From Achromobacter kerstersii (lineage in GTDB: Bacteria > Pseudomonadota > Gammaproteobacteria > Burkholderiales > Burkholderiaceae_B), in NCBI RefSeq assembly GCF_902859595.1, contig NZ_CADIJQ010000001.1, positions 1,860,001 through 1,924,000 of the forward strand: 64,000 nucleotides of DNA. Reading direction: 5' to 3'. The translations under genes and the position numbers were made by a program. How positions within the stretch are numbered: position 1 is the first letter of the stretch; each line of letters starts with the position of its first letter. Below the pieces are notes generated by a model. It worked only from the letters and a program-made list of their open reading frames with translations. It was not told the origin of the DNA and made no database searches. This document shows, piece by piece, positions 46,587 to 56,137 of this stretch.

Positions 46587-46767
46587 CTCGCTACTTTCCC
46601 TTTGCGTAGAAACGCGGCGGATCATAGCGGGGATGCGTCCCGAATTTTGAAAATGCCGATTCAATTCATGACATTAATTAACCAAACGAGTAAGGACGGC
46701 GTTTGCAGACCCGCAAAAATCGGACTTCTCCCAGGACGTGCCGGTCCATCGGCTACCTAAACTGTTT

Positions 46768-46773
46768 TAGAAT
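46768..46773 (+). promoter_or_regulatory. Possible -10 element for the Trm112-kdsB-adk genes
   Basis: TAGAAT at 46768-46773 would place a transcript start at or within a base or two of the Trm112 ATG (46781). The -35 region is poor and there is no ribosome site, so the mRNA might be leaderless. Confidence 0.3.
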
Positions 46774-46780
46774 CGCGGTC

Positions 46781-46963
46781 ATGGAATCCCGACTTCTCGA
46801 CATCCTCGTCTGCCCCTTGTGCAAGGGCCGCCTCGAACACGACCGCCAGCAAGCCGAACTGGTTTGCCGCGCCGACCGCCTGGCCTTCCCGCTGCGCGAC
46901 GGCATCCCCGTCATGCTTGAGTCCGAAGCGCGCGCGCTGGACGACGCCCCCGCTGCCCACTGA
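46781..46963 (+). CDS. Trm112-family zinc-finger-like protein (YcaR type)
   Basis: 60-aa protein with the family start [21 protein letters not shown] and the second part [21 protein letters not shown]. The two first cysteines (CPLC) are present and a third is near residue 29 (VCRAD), so a zinc site is plausible but not complete. The family is commonly found between lpxK and kdsB and may act as a methyltransferase activator. No ribosome site precedes the ATG. It is followed by kdsB after 12 bases. Confidence 0.85.
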   Translation: MESRLLDILVCPLCKGRLEHDRQQAELVCRADRLAFPLRDGIPVMLESEARALDDAPAAH

Positions 46964-46975
46964 CACGCCGCTACC

Positions 46976-47740
46976 GTGAGCTTCATCGCCCTGATCCCGG
47001 CGCGTACCGCCTCGACCCGCCTGCCCGACAAACCGCTTGCCGACATCGCCGGCAAGCCGATGGTCGTGCGCACTGCCGAGCGTGCCGCCCTGTCGGGCGC
47101 GTCGCAATTGTTCATCGCGACCGACGACGTCCGCGTCCAGGCGGCCGTGCAGGCCCATGGCCTGACCGCCCTGATGACGCGCAGTGATCACCCCACCGGC
47201 ACCGACCGGCTGGCGGAAGCGGTGGACCAGCTGGGCTTGCCCGATGACGCCATCGTGGTGAACGTGCAGGGCGACGAACCGCTGATCGAACCCGAACTCA
47301 TCGACGCCGTCGCGGCCAAGCTCCAGGCTTGCCCCGAGGCCGATATCGCCACCTGCGCCTGCCCGCTGGCCGACGCCGAGGCGCTGTTCAACCCGAATGT
47401 CGTAAAGCTCGTCTGCGCCACCGACGACCGCGCGCTGTATTTCTCGCGCGCCCCCATCCCCTGGGCCCGCGACGCGCTGGCTTCGGGCGAACGCGTGCTG
47501 GCCGACGGCCTGCCCGCCTGGCATCACATCGGGCTGTATGCCTACCGCGTGTCATTCCTGCGCCGCTTCCCGACCCTGCCGCAAGGCGTGCTGGAACGGT
47601 TCGAGTCGCTGGAACAACTGCGCGCCATGGAACATGGCCATCAAATCGTCGTACACCGGGCGTCCAGCCCTCCCGCGGCAGGGGTAGATACCCCGGCGGA
47701 TCTGGAACGCGTCCGGCTGATCTACAGCAAACAGATGTAA
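46976..47740 (+). CDS. kdsB: 3-deoxy-manno-octulosonate cytidylyltransferase KdsB
   Basis: 254-aa cytoplasmic enzyme that activates Kdo to CMP-Kdo for lipopolysaccharide core synthesis. Motifs: [27 protein letters not shown] at the start, NVQGDEPLI in the middle and [14 protein letters not shown] near the end. The start is GTG at 46976, twelve bases after the Trm112 stop. Together with lpxK it forms the endotoxin-core part of the cluster. Confidence 0.95.
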   Translation: MSFIALIPARTASTRLPDKPLADIAGKPMVVRTAERAALSGASQLFIATDDVRVQAAVQAHGLTALMTRSDHPTGTDRLAEAVDQLGLPDDAIVVNVQGDEPLIEPELIDAVAAKLQACPEADIATCACPLADAEALFNPNVVKLVCATDDRALYFSRAPIPWARDALASGERVLADGLPAWHHIGLYAYRVSFLRRFPTLPQGVLERFESLEQLRAMEHGHQIVVHRASSPPAAGVDTPADLERVRLIYSKQM

Positions 47741-47813
47741 GGGTTATTTCGCATGGCGCAGCCCCGCATTGGCTGCTGCGTTGCGGCATAATCCCCCGGA
47801 TCACAAAAAATAA

Positions 47814-48488
<675 letters not shown>

Positions 48489-48505
48489 TTGGCGCCTTGA
48501 TGGCC

Positions 48506-48562
48506 AAAGGCCTTCGGCGCCGGCTGGACGCATTGCGCTCCGGCACCGGCCCGAAGGCCTTG
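48506..48562 (+). terminator. Possible terminator hairpin after adk
   Basis: AAGGCCTTCGGCGCCGG (around 48507) pairs imperfectly with CGGCCCGAAGGCCTT (around 48547-48561) across a loop of about 20 bases. No T run follows; termination is uncertain. Confidence 0.4.
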
Positions 48563-48621
48563 TCGCATTCGGCGCCTGCCGCGCCGCACAACTTCCCTTG
48601 AACTGATCTGGTGGTAGAGAC

Positions 48622-49380
48622 ATGGAAATCGCGAACAAGGTATTCATCGTTACGGGCGGCGCGTCCGGCCTGGGTGCAGGCACCGTGCGCATGCTGGTGG
48701 AAAATGGCGCCAAGGTCGTCATCGCCGACGTGCAGGACGAGCCCGGCCAGGCCTTGGCCAAGGAACTGGGCCAGCGCTACGTGCATTGCGACGTGACGCA
48801 GGAAGCCGACGGCAAGAGCGCCGTTGCCGCTGCCCTGGAACTGGGCTCGCTGTTCGGTCTGGTGAACTGCGCGGGCGTCGCGCCCGCCGCCAAGATCGTG
48901 GGCAAGAACGGCGCGCACCCGCTGGACCTGTTCCAGAAGGTCGTGTCGATCAACCTGATCGGCAGCTTCAACATGATGCGTCTGGCCGCTGAAGCCATGA
49001 GCGCCAACACGCCCGAGCCCACCGGCGAACGCGGCGTGATGATCAATACGGCATCGGTTGCCGCCTTCGACGGCCAGATCGGCCAGGCGGCTTATGCCGC
49101 GTCGAAGGCCGGTGTCGCCGGCATGACCCTGCCGATCGCCCGCGATCTGGCCAAAACGGGCATCCGCTGCATGACCATCGCCCCGGGCATCTTCGGCACG
49201 CCGATGATTTTCGGCATGCCGCAGGAAGTGCAGGATTCGCTGGCCGCCAGCATCCCCTTCCCCGCCCGTTTGGGCCGCCCGGAAGACTACGCCAAGCTGG
49301 TCTACAGCATCGTCACGAACGATATGTTGAATGGCGAAACGATTCGTCTGGACGGCGCCATCCGCATGCCGCCGAAGTGA
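48622..49380 (+). CDS. Short-chain dehydrogenase, 3-hydroxyacyl-CoA dehydrogenase type (HSD17B10-like)
   Basis: 252-aa NAD-dependent oxidoreductase. Cofactor motif TGGASGLG (11-18) and catalytic SxxxxxxxxxxxYxxxK in [23 protein letters not shown]. The C-terminal part ([32 protein letters not shown]) is characteristic of the type-II 3-hydroxyacyl-CoA / 2-methyl-3-hydroxybutyryl-CoA dehydrogenases, which act in short-chain fatty acid and isoleucine breakdown. No acyl-CoA genes are adjacent. A strong terminator follows. Confidence 0.85.
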   Translation: MEIANKVFIVTGGASGLGAGTVRMLVENGAKVVIADVQDEPGQALAKELGQRYVHCDVTQEADGKSAVAAALELGSLFGLVNCAGVAPAAKIVGKNGAHPLDLFQKVVSINLIGSFNMMRLAAEAMSANTPEPTGERGVMINTASVAAFDGQIGQAAYAASKAGVAGMTLPIARDLAKTGIRCMTIAPGIFGTPMIFGMPQEVQDSLAASIPFPARLGRPEDYAKLVYSIVTNDMLNGETIRLDGAIRMPPK

Positions 49381-49390
49381 TGTAGTACAA

Positions 49391-49423
49391 AGGCAGGCCC
49401 ACGACGTGGGCCTGCCTTTTTTT
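49391..49423 (+). terminator. Terminator after the SDR gene
   Basis: Twelve-bp perfect stem AGGCAGGCCCAC / GTGGGCCTGCCT (49391-49402 with 49406-49417), three-base loop, seven T. Confidence 0.95.
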
Positions 49424-49487
49424 GTTTGACCGCCTTTTTCTCGTAGTCCGTCTCGGGCCGGCCCGCACTTTTTACGTAGTCCCATCC

Positions 49488-51047
49488 ATGAGCCTGTTTC
49501 GTTCGGCGGCCACTGTCAGCAGCTTCACGTTGCTGTCCCGCATTTCCGGCCTGATCCGCGACATCCTGGTTGCCCGCGCCTTTGGCGCCGGCCCCATCAC
49601 CGACGCCTTCTGGGTCGCGTTCCGTATCCCCAACTTGCTGCGCCGCCTGTTCGCCGAGGGCGCGTTCGCCCAGGCGTTCGTGCCGATTCTTGGCGCCGCG
49701 CGCAACAAGCGGTCGGAAGAAGAAGTCCGCATCTTGCTGGACCGTGTGGCCCTGCTGCTGACGGCCACCCTGATGCTGATCACGCTGATCGGCATCGTCG
49801 CCGCACCCTGGGTCGTATCCGCCATGGCCAGCGGCCTGCGCGGGGCGGCCCGCGATACGGAGTTCGGGGCCGCCGTCTGGATGACGCGGATGATGTTCCC
49901 GTACATCTTCTGCATGTCGCTGATTGCCTTCGCCTCGGGCGTGCTGAACACCTGGCGGCGCTTTGCCGTGCCCGCGTTCACGCCGGTGCTGCTGAACCTG
50001 TCGATGATTGCCGCCTGCATCTGGCTGGCCCCGCGCATGGACGTCCCCGTCTACGCACTGGCCATCGGCGTGATGATCGGCGGCGTGGCGCAGCTGGCCG
50101 TGCAATGGGTGGCGCTGGCCCGCCTTGGGCTGACGCCGCGCTTTTCGCTGCGTTTTCGCCAAGCCTGGGCCGACCCCACCGTGCAGCGCATCCTCAAGCA
50201 GATGGCGCCCGCCACGCTTGGGGTGTCCGTGGCGCAGATTTCGCTGCTGATCAACACCAATATCGCCACCTGGCTCACCCCGGGCAGCGTGACCTGGCTG
50301 TCTTTCGCCGACCGGCTGATGGAATTTCCGACGGCCTTGCTGGGCGTGGCGCTGGGCACCGTGCTGCTGCCCAGCCTGTCGGCGGCCCACGCCCGCGATG
50401 ACCACGGCGGCTATAGCGCGCTGCTGGACTGGGGCCTGCGTCTGGTGCTGTTGCTGGGCCTGCCCGCCGCAGTGGGCATGGCGCTGCTGTCGGATGGCTT
50501 GGTCGCCACGCTGTTCCACTACGGCGCCTTTGCCGCCCAGGACGTGCTGCAGACCCGCCTTGCCGTGATTTCCTATTCCGCAGGGCTGATCGGCCTGTTG
50601 GCGGTGAAGATCCTGGCGCCGGGCTTCTACGCCAAGCAAGACATCCGCACGCCCGTGAAAATCGCCATCGGCGTGCTGATTTTGACGCAGGTGATGAACC
50701 TGATTCTGGTGCCCTTCATGGCGCACGCCGGCCTGGCCCTGGCCATCGGGCTGGGCGCCTGCCTGAACGCGCTGGCGCTCTTGATTGGCCTGCGCCGCCG
50801 TGGCGTGTATCAGCCCGGGCCGGGCTGGACGGTGTTTGCGCTGCGTTTGCTGCCTGCGCTGGCCGCATTGGCCGCCCTGCTTTGGTACGCGGATGGCCGT
50901 ATCGACTGGCTCGGGTTGCAGGCCCATGCAGGCCTGCGCGCGGCCTGGCTAGCAGGCGTGTTGGCCGCCAGCGGCGTGGTCTACTTCGGAATGTTGTTAC
51001 TCTTTGGCTTCCGTCTTAAGGACTTTGGACGACGTCCAAGCCGCTGA
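49488..51047 (+). CDS. murJ: Lipid II flippase MurJ
   Basis: 519-aa inner-membrane protein with about fourteen helices that flips lipid II for peptidoglycan synthesis. The N terminus MSLFRSAATVSSFTLLSRISGLIRDILVARAFGAG and FRIPNLLRRLFAEGAFAQAFVPIL are diagnostic. The start used is the ATG at 49488; the frame is open 66 bases upstream but that part lies next to the terminator. The 3' end is followed by a bidirectional-looking terminator at 51076-51102. Confidence 0.96.
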   Translation: MSLFRSAATVSSFTLLSRISGLIRDILVARAFGAGPITDAFWVAFRIPNLLRRLFAEGAFAQAFVPILGAARNKRSEEEVRILLDRVALLLTATLMLITLIGIVAAPWVVSAMASGLRGAARDTEFGAAVWMTRMMFPYIFCMSLIAFASGVLNTWRRFAVPAFTPVLLNLSMIAACIWLAPRMDVPVYALAIGVMIGGVAQLAVQWVALARLGLTPRFSLRFRQAWADPTVQRILKQMAPATLGVSVAQISLLINTNIATWLTPGSVTWLSFADRLMEFPTALLGVALGTVLLPSLSAAHARDDHGGYSALLDWGLRLVLLLGLPAAVGMALLSDGLVATLFHYGAFAAQDVLQTRLAVISYSAGLIGLLAVKILAPGFYAKQDIRTPVKIAIGVLILTQVMNLILVPFMAHAGLALAIGLGACLNALALLIGLRRRGVYQPGPGWTVFALRLLPALAALAALLWYADGRIDWLGLQAHAGLRAAWLAGVLAASGVVYFGMLLLFGFRLKDFGRRPSR

Positions 51048-51075
51048 TTTCCACCCTCAGGGCAACATTCCCCCC

Positions 51076-51102
51076 AAAAAGCCGGCTACCTGCCGGCTTT
51101 TT
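51076..51102 (+). terminator. Terminator of murJ
   Basis: Stem AAAAAGCCGGC / GCCGGCTTTTT (51076-51086 with 51092-51102), five-base loop, T-run. Confidence 0.9.
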
Positions 51103-51121
51103 GCATTAGATTCGTCAAGAA

Positions 51122-51150
51122 TTGACAACCACCCGGTAATCTTTGGTAAA
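51122..51150 (+). promoter_or_regulatory. Possible promoter of the FecR-like gene
   Basis: A perfect -35 (TTGACA, 51122-51127), 17 bases, then GGTAAA (51145-51150), a poor -10. It lies in a markedly AT-rich 60-base stretch between the murJ terminator and the gene. Confidence 0.4.
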
Positions 51151-51216
51151 AAACCTTTATTATTTACAAATTGCCATCGAAAGGATTCCTGTCGGCGCCG
51201 CCGCCAGGGAGAAGAA

Positions 51217-52212
51217 GTGAAGTACGCCCAAGGACAACCCATGGCGGACCAGGTGATCAATTGGTTGCTACTGCTGCGCTCAGGTAAAGCGACAGCGCAG
51301 GACTACAACGACTTCCTGGCGTGGCGTGCGGCTGACCCCGTTCATGAGAATGCCTGGCAACAACTGACAGGCACCCTCGCAGGGTCGACATTTGGCCGGC
51401 TTGGTGACGCATATCCCGCAGCGGGATACACCAGTACTGCCTCGCAAACCGCATCGTCGCTGATCCCGCCGCCCCCGGCCATCGTGCCGCCCCGCCGCCG
51501 CTTTCTGACCGGCGCGCTTGCGCTCGCCAGTACCGGCGCCTGCGCCGCCTATGTCGGCAACGCCTTCTACCCGCTGAACAACGTGGCGGCTGATGCCGCC
51601 ACGGCTACCGGCGAACGCCGCCGCTATATGCTGTCAGACGGCAGCCAGTTGCTGCTGGATGCGCGCAGCCGCGTCAACCTGGATTTCACCCCCGCCTACC
51701 GCCAGGTCCGCCTGCTGGATGGCGCGGTGACGGTTTCGGTGGCGCCCGATGCGCGCCGCCCGTTCCTGGTGCAAACCGCTGAAGGCACCGTGCGTGCGCT
51801 CGGCACCCGTTATATGGTCCGCCAACAGGCCCAGCGCACAGTTGTCGTGGTGCATGAGCATGAAGTCGAAGTCGAGACCATGGCGGGCGCTCACGGTACC
51901 GTGCGCGCGGGCACCGGCGCCCGGTTCGACATTTCCCGCATGGACACCCCGCGCGCGGAACTGATGGCTGAAGCTGCCTGGGAATCGGGCTGGGTGGACG
52001 CCCGGGGCCGGCCGCTGGCGGAAGTGATTGCCGCGCTGCGCCCGTATCGCACCGGGACGCTGCGCGTATCGATGGCAGCGGGCGGTTTGCCCGTTTCCGG
52101 CCATTTCCCGTTGGACGACACCAACGCCGCACTCGACACACTGCAAGACATGATGCCCATCCAAGTACGCCGTTTCACGCCTTGGTTCGTGTCGATCAGC
52201 GTCGCGACCTGA
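51217..52212 (+). CDS. FecR-family membrane anti-sigma/regulatory protein (orphan)
   Basis: 331 aa from a GTG at 51217 (AGGGAG five bases before it), or 323 aa from the ATG at 51241 (AAGGA). The N-terminal part DQVINWLLLLRSGKATAQDYNDFLAWRAADPVHENAWQQL is the anti-sigma domain typical of FecR, then a single helix with a twin-arginine-like start (RRRFLTGALALASTG, Arg93 on from the GTG), then a FecR periplasmic domain (YMLSDGSQLLLDARSRVNLDF, VRALGTRYMVR). FecR proteins couple a TonB-dependent siderophore receptor to an ECF sigma factor, but neither an ECF sigma gene nor a receptor gene lies beside this one. Partner unknown. Confidence 0.85.
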   Translation: MKYAQGQPMADQVINWLLLLRSGKATAQDYNDFLAWRAADPVHENAWQQLTGTLAGSTFGRLGDAYPAAGYTSTASQTASSLIPPPPAIVPPRRRFLTGALALASTGACAAYVGNAFYPLNNVAADAATATGERRRYMLSDGSQLLLDARSRVNLDFTPAYRQVRLLDGAVTVSVAPDARRPFLVQTAEGTVRALGTRYMVRQQAQRTVVVVHEHEVEVETMAGAHGTVRAGTGARFDISRMDTPRAELMAEAAWESGWVDARGRPLAEVIAALRPYRTGTLRVSMAAGGLPVSGHFPLDDTNAALDTLQDMMPIQVRRFTPWFVSISVAT

Positions 52213-52442
52213 CAACGCTCAGTCCCGGGCCTGTGTTTCTGCGGCCCGCTTCGTTGTATACTCAGTACCGTGTTTTTATCCAGTAGGCGCCGCGGGTTTT
52301 CCTCAAGGCTGTGGTTCTAGGCTTTACAGAGGATCATCCGAAAGGGTTCTCTAGCTAGGACTCTCCAGCCCAGGAACGCTTTCCCCCCTGCGCCCCCCGC
52401 CCGGTTGACGGGCGCTCCATCGACAGATCAAACATTAAAAGC
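52213..52442 (+). other. Gene-free leader region before rpsT with possible structured RNA
   Basis: About 230 bases without an open reading frame of note. TATACT at 52257-52262 could be a -10 element. A bulged hairpin with a GAAA tetraloop, AGAGG...CCGAAAGG...TTCTCT (52328-52352), and another stem, GCCCG/CGGGC, at 52399-52413 are present. No T run follows either stem. It may be a small RNA or simply upstream regulatory sequence; evidence is weak. Confidence 0.3.
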
Positions 52443-52470
52443 TTGCAATCCCATAGGGACTTGCTACAAT
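52443..52470 (+). promoter_or_regulatory. rpsT: Promoter of rpsT
   Basis: TTGCAA (52443-52448), 16 bases, TACAAT (52465-52470). The transcript would begin near 52477 and leave a leader of about 28 bases without a clear ribosome site. An in-frame ATG at 52469 overlaps the -10 element and therefore cannot be translated from this promoter. Confidence 0.7.
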
Positions 52471-52504
52471 GTTCGACTTTGCCGAATTCAACTTATATAG
52501 CAAC

Positions 52505-52768
52505 ATGGCCAATACCGCCCAAGCCCGCAAGCGCGCTCGCCAATCCGTTGAGCGCAACAAGCACAATTCCAGCCTGCGCTCGATGCTGCGCACCGCCATC
52601 AAGCGCGTTCGCCAATCCATCGCCGCTGGCGACAAGGCTGCGGCTGGCGACGTGTTCCAGAAGGCCTCGAGCGTGATCGATCGCGTGGCTGACAAGAACA
52701 TCATCCACAAGAACAAGGCTGCTCGCCACAAGAGCCGCCTGGCTGCCGCTATCAAGGCGCTGGCCTAA
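52505..52768 (+). CDS. rpsT: 30S ribosomal protein S20
   Basis: 87-aa basic protein that binds 16S rRNA. The start [35 protein letters not shown] is typical of S20. The ATG at 52505 is the only sensible one given the promoter. S20 genes are often monocistronic, and this one has its own terminator. The mRNA leader is short, as expected for an autogenously regulated gene. Confidence 0.97.
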   Translation: MANTAQARKRARQSVERNKHNSSLRSMLRTAIKRVRQSIAAGDKAAAGDVFQKASSVIDRVADKNIIHKNKAARHKSRLAAAIKALA

Positions 52769-52776
52769 GATTCTGC

Positions 52777-52845
52777 CGCCCCAGCTTTTTTGGGGCGTCA
52801 TGAATACGGCAAATGAAGAAGGATGCCCTAGGGCATCCTTTTTTG
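52777..52845. terminator. Terminator between rpsT and lysR
   Basis: Two hairpins: CGCCCCA...TGGGGCG around 52777-52797 and AAGGATGCCC / GGGCATCCTT (52819-52828 with 52831-52840) followed by T6. The second is symmetrical enough to serve the convergent lysR gene also. Confidence 0.88.
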
Positions 52846-52872
52846 TTGCCTGCTCCAACCTGCTACGCCCTT

Positions 52873-53778
52873 CTACGCCCCCAGCCGCGCCTTGATGGCG
52901 TGAGCGGCCTCGATCAGCGACGCCATGAACGTCTCCACCAGCGGATTGGCCGGACGATGCTCCGGGAACACCACATTGACGCGAAACGGGAACGCGCGCC
53001 GCAGCGGCCGGATATGCAAGCCCCGGCCCACGAAATCCAAGGCGGTCAGCGGGTTGACGATGGCAACCCCCAGCCCCTGGCGCACGAACGTACACACGGA
53101 TACCGCAGTCGGGGTTTCCACGATCGAGCGCCGCAGCACCCCTGCTTCCGCAAAAGCTTCGTCAATCTGAATGCGGTAGGGGTCGCTGGATGACAGGCTG
53201 ACAAAGGCGTGGCCTTCGAAATCAGCCAGATCGATCTCGGCCTTTTCCAGTAGCGGATGGCCATCGGGCAACACGCACACCTCATCCACCTGCAAAAGCA
53301 GCTGCACCCGCGTGCCAGCAGGCGCCGCATCGTGTTCGGTCAGACCCAGGTCATAGCGCTGCGCCGTCAGCCACTCTTCAAGAAACGGAGACTCCTGCGT
53401 CTCAACCGACAGGCTCACGCCCGGATGCTGGCCATGAAAGCGCCGGAACGCGTCAGGCAGGATGGAATGCGAAAACGCGGGCAAGGCAATCACCGAGAGC
53501 TGCCCGCCACGGAATTCGCGCAGCCGCGCCGCCGCCGACGCCACGCGCTCAAGCCCCGCATAGGACTGGCGAATCTCGTCATACAGCGCCAGCGCCGGCA
53601 TGGTGGGCCGCAGCCGCCCGTGCACGCGCTCGAACAGCGCAAAGCCAATGCCCTGCTCCATGCGCGCCAGTTCGCGGCTGACGGTGGGCTGCGACGTGCT
53701 GAGCAGCTCGGCCGCCCGCGTCACGCTGCCCGCAATCATCACCGCGCGGAACACTTCGATATGCCGATGCGTCAGCAT
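52873..53778 (-). CDS. lysR: LysR, activator of lysA
   Basis: 301-aa LysR-type regulator that appears to be a true LysR orthologue, the founding member of the family: HRHIEVFRAVMIAGSVTRAAELLSTSQPTVSRELARME (HTH), FSHSILPDAFRRF, ESPFLEEWLTAQRYDLGLTE and VCVLPDGHPL all match E. coli LysR. The ATG at 53776-53778 gives the usual length. In E. coli LysR with diaminopimelate as co-inducer activates lysA and represses itself; the divergent arrangement with lysA is conserved here. Confidence 0.92.
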   Translation of the reverse strand: MLTHRHIEVFRAVMIAGSVTRAAELLSTSQPTVSRELARMEQGIGFALFERVHGRLRPTMPALALYDEIRQSYAGLERVASAAARLREFRGGQLSVIALPAFSHSILPDAFRRFHGQHPGVSLSVETQESPFLEEWLTAQRYDLGLTEHDAAPAGTRVQLLLQVDEVCVLPDGHPLLEKAEIDLADFEGHAFVSLSSSDPYRIQIDEAFAEAGVLRRSIVETPTAVSVCTFVRQGLGVAIVNPLTALDFVGRGLHIRPLRRAFPFRVNVVFPEHRPANPLVETFMASLIEAAHAIKARLGA

Positions 53779-53891
53779 GGACCACCCTATATCAGCAATG
53801 AATGGATCTTCAACATATAAGCATTTTACTGGATGCCCTGAAACCGGCATCATGCCGCCTGGTTTCCCTTCCCCTTCAAGGTCCGCACGAC
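53779..53891. promoter_or_regulatory. Divergent lysR-lysA control region
   Basis: 113 bases between the two starts. AT-rich centre with CATATAAGC on the plus strand (around 53814-53822) and GATATAGGG on the minus strand (around 53785-53793), possible -10 elements. I see no single perfect T-N11-A palindrome that could be named with confidence. Confidence 0.45.
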
Positions 53892-55124
53892 ATGGCATTC
53901 GATCCGCGCCAACTCACCCAACTCGCCACCGAACACGGCACGCCGCTGTGGGTTTATGACGCCGCCGTCATCCGCGAACGCATCGCGCAACTGCGCCGCT
54001 TCGACACCATCCGCTTTGCGCAGAAAGCCTGCTCCAACCTGCACATCCTGCGCTTGATGCGCGAGGAAGGCGCCGTGGTGGACGCGGTGTCGCTGGGCGA
54101 GATCGAACGCAGCCTGGCGGCCGGCTTCGACCCCAAGGGCGAGCCTGAAGGCATGGTCTTCACGGCCGACCTGATCGACCACGCCACGCTGGCCACCGTG
54201 CTCAAGCACGGCATCACGGTCAACGCCGGCTCACTGGACATGCTGGACCGCGTGGGCCAGGCGTCGCGCGGCCATCGCGTGTGGCTGCGCATCAACCCCG
54301 GCTTTGGCCACGGCCACAGCAACAAGACCAACACCGGCGGCCCGCAAAGCAAGCACGGCATCTGGATCGATGACGTGGCCGAAGCCGTGTCCATCGTGCG
54401 CCGCCACGGCCTGAAGCTGGTGGGCGTGCACATGCACATCGGCTCGGGCGTGGACTACGGCCACCTGTCCAGCGTCTGCGACGCCATGGTGGACGTGGTG
54501 CGTTCGCTGGATCACGACATCGAAGCCATCTCGGCGGGCGGCGGGCTGTCCATCCCCTATCGCGACGGCGAGCCGCGCATCGACTGCGACCACTACTTTG
54601 AACAGTGGGATGCCGCCCGCAAGCGCATCGAACAATTCCTGGGCCACGACATTCGCCTTGAGATCGAACCGGGCCGCTTCCTGGTTGCCGAAGCCGGCGT
54701 GCTGGTGTCGGAAGTGCATGCCATCAACCGCCGCCCCGAGCGCGACTTCGCGCTGGTGGACGCGGGCTTCAATGACCTGATGCGCCCCGCCATGTACGGC
54801 AGCTTCCACCGCATCTCGGTGCACGCGCCCGACGGCTCCGCGCCGCAAGGCGTGGCCGAAACGCGCATCGCCGTCGCCGGCCCGCTATGCGAATCGGGCG
54901 ACGTGTTCACGCAAGAAGAAGGCGGCGTCATGTCCGACCAGCTTCTGCCGCAGCCGCGCATTGGCGACTACATGGTCTTTCACAACGCGGGCGCCTACGG
55001 TTCGTCGATGTCTTCGAACTACAACAGCCGGCCGCTGGCGCCGGAAGTGTTGCTGGACGAGGGCCGCGCCCGGCTGATCCGCCGCCGCCAGACCATTCGC
55101 GATTTGCTGGCGCTGGAAGACTAA
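53892..55124 (+). CDS. lysA: Diaminopimelate decarboxylase LysA
   Basis: 410-aa PLP enzyme for the last step of lysine synthesis. Lys45 in RFAQKACSN holds the cofactor; GVHMHIGSGVDY, EIEPGRFLVAEAG and Cys333 in GPLCESGDVF are present, and the end NAGAYGSSMSSNYNSRPL is highly conserved. It is of the E. coli type, closely matching the enterobacterial protein and paired with LysR, rather than the more widespread cyaY-adjacent lysA of other betaproteobacteria. A second lysA elsewhere in the genome is therefore possible. Confidence 0.93.
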   Translation: MAFDPRQLTQLATEHGTPLWVYDAAVIRERIAQLRRFDTIRFAQKACSNLHILRLMREEGAVVDAVSLGEIERSLAAGFDPKGEPEGMVFTADLIDHATLATVLKHGITVNAGSLDMLDRVGQASRGHRVWLRINPGFGHGHSNKTNTGGPQSKHGIWIDDVAEAVSIVRRHGLKLVGVHMHIGSGVDYGHLSSVCDAMVDVVRSLDHDIEAISAGGGLSIPYRDGEPRIDCDHYFEQWDAARKRIEQFLGHDIRLEIEPGRFLVAEAGVLVSEVHAINRRPERDFALVDAGFNDLMRPAMYGSFHRISVHAPDGSAPQGVAETRIAVAGPLCESGDVFTQEEGGVMSDQLLPQPRIGDYMVFHNAGAYGSSMSSNYNSRPLAPEVLLDEGRARLIRRRQTIRDLLALED

Positions 55125-55209
55125 GCGGCCGGACGCTGCAATAGCATGAAGCAATAGAACCGGACCATAGATAACGACGCAGCAGAAAGACGCCGCAAGC
55201 CTGAACAAC

Positions 55210-55245
55210 AAAGCCCCGCCGATCAACACACGGCGGGGCTTTTTT
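55210..55245. terminator. Bidirectional terminator between lysA and the aldolase gene
   Basis: Stem AAAGCCCCGCCG / CGGCGGGGCTTT (55210-55221 with 55231-55242), loop of nine bases, T-rich flank. Confidence 0.9.
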
Positions 55246-55272
55246 ATGCGTATCGCTGGGACGTTGATGCGA

Positions 55273-56040
55273 TCAGGTCGGAAACGCGTCGCGCAGCGCG
55301 AAGGTGGCTTGTTTGAAGACGCCCAGGTCAGTGCCCACCGCCACGAAGTGCATGCCCATGTCCAGGTAGCGGCGCGCGTCCGCATGCACCGGCGCCAGGA
55401 TGCCAACCGCCTTGCCTTGCGCCGACACGCGCGCATGCAGATGGCGGATGGCCTCTTGCACTTCGGGGTGGCCCGGATTGCCGATGTGGCCCAAGGCCGC
55501 GGCCAAGTCCGACGGCCCGATGAACACGCCATCCACGCCTTCCACCGACGCGATCTCATCCACCGCATCAATGCCCGGGCGGCTTTCAATCTGCAGCAGC
55601 ACGCAGATGTTGTCGTTGATGGTCTGCAAATAATCCGGCACGGTGCCGTAACGGTTGCTGCGCTGCGCGCCCGCCACGCCACGTATACCTTGCGGCGGAT
55701 AGCGCGTGGCGGCCACCGCCAGGCGCGCATCGGCCTCGGATTCAATGAACGGAATCAGCAGGTTATAGAAGCCGATATCCAAAAGGCGCTTGATCTGCAC
55801 CGGGTCGTTCCACGACGGCCGGCCCACCGCCGCGCTGGCGCTGCCCTGCAAGGCTTGCAACTGTTGCAGGAACATCGGCACTTCATTGGGGGAATGCTCG
55901 CCATCCAGCAGCAACCAGTCGAAGTCCGCCAGCCCGACGAGCTCGGCCGTAATGTGGCTGGACATGCACATCCAGAATCCGATCAGGCGCTCGCGGGCCA
56001 GGATGCGTTGCCGGAAGCGATTGGGTAAGGGTGAGTTCAT
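55273..56040 (-). CDS. garL: HpcH/HpaI-family aldolase, GarL-like
   Basis: 255-aa class-II (metal) aldolase that cleaves 2-keto-3-deoxy sugar acids. [68 protein letters not shown] and [20 protein letters not shown] match E. coli GarL (5-keto-4-deoxy-D-glucarate aldolase). Metal-binding Glu is in LLQIES. It is the most distal gene of the minus-strand operon that runs 60231 to 55273. The exact substrate is inferred from similarity only. Confidence 0.9.
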   Translation of the reverse strand: MNSPLPNRFRQRILARERLIGFWMCMSSHITAELVGLADFDWLLLDGEHSPNEVPMFLQQLQALQGSASAAVGRPSWNDPVQIKRLLDIGFYNLLIPFIESEADARLAVAATRYPPQGIRGVAGAQRSNRYGTVPDYLQTINDNICVLLQIESRPGIDAVDEIASVEGVDGVFIGPSDLAAALGHIGNPGHPEVQEAIRHLHARVSAQGKAVGILAPVHADARRYLDMGMHFVAVGTDLGVFKQATFALRDAFPT

Positions 56041-56137
56041 TGCCGCCTTCGTGTTTGCAGAAAAGGGAATACGGGAATACAGGAATCATGCCGGGCCGAA
56101 GCCCGGCGGTACAGCGGGCAAGCACTAGGGCATGCCC

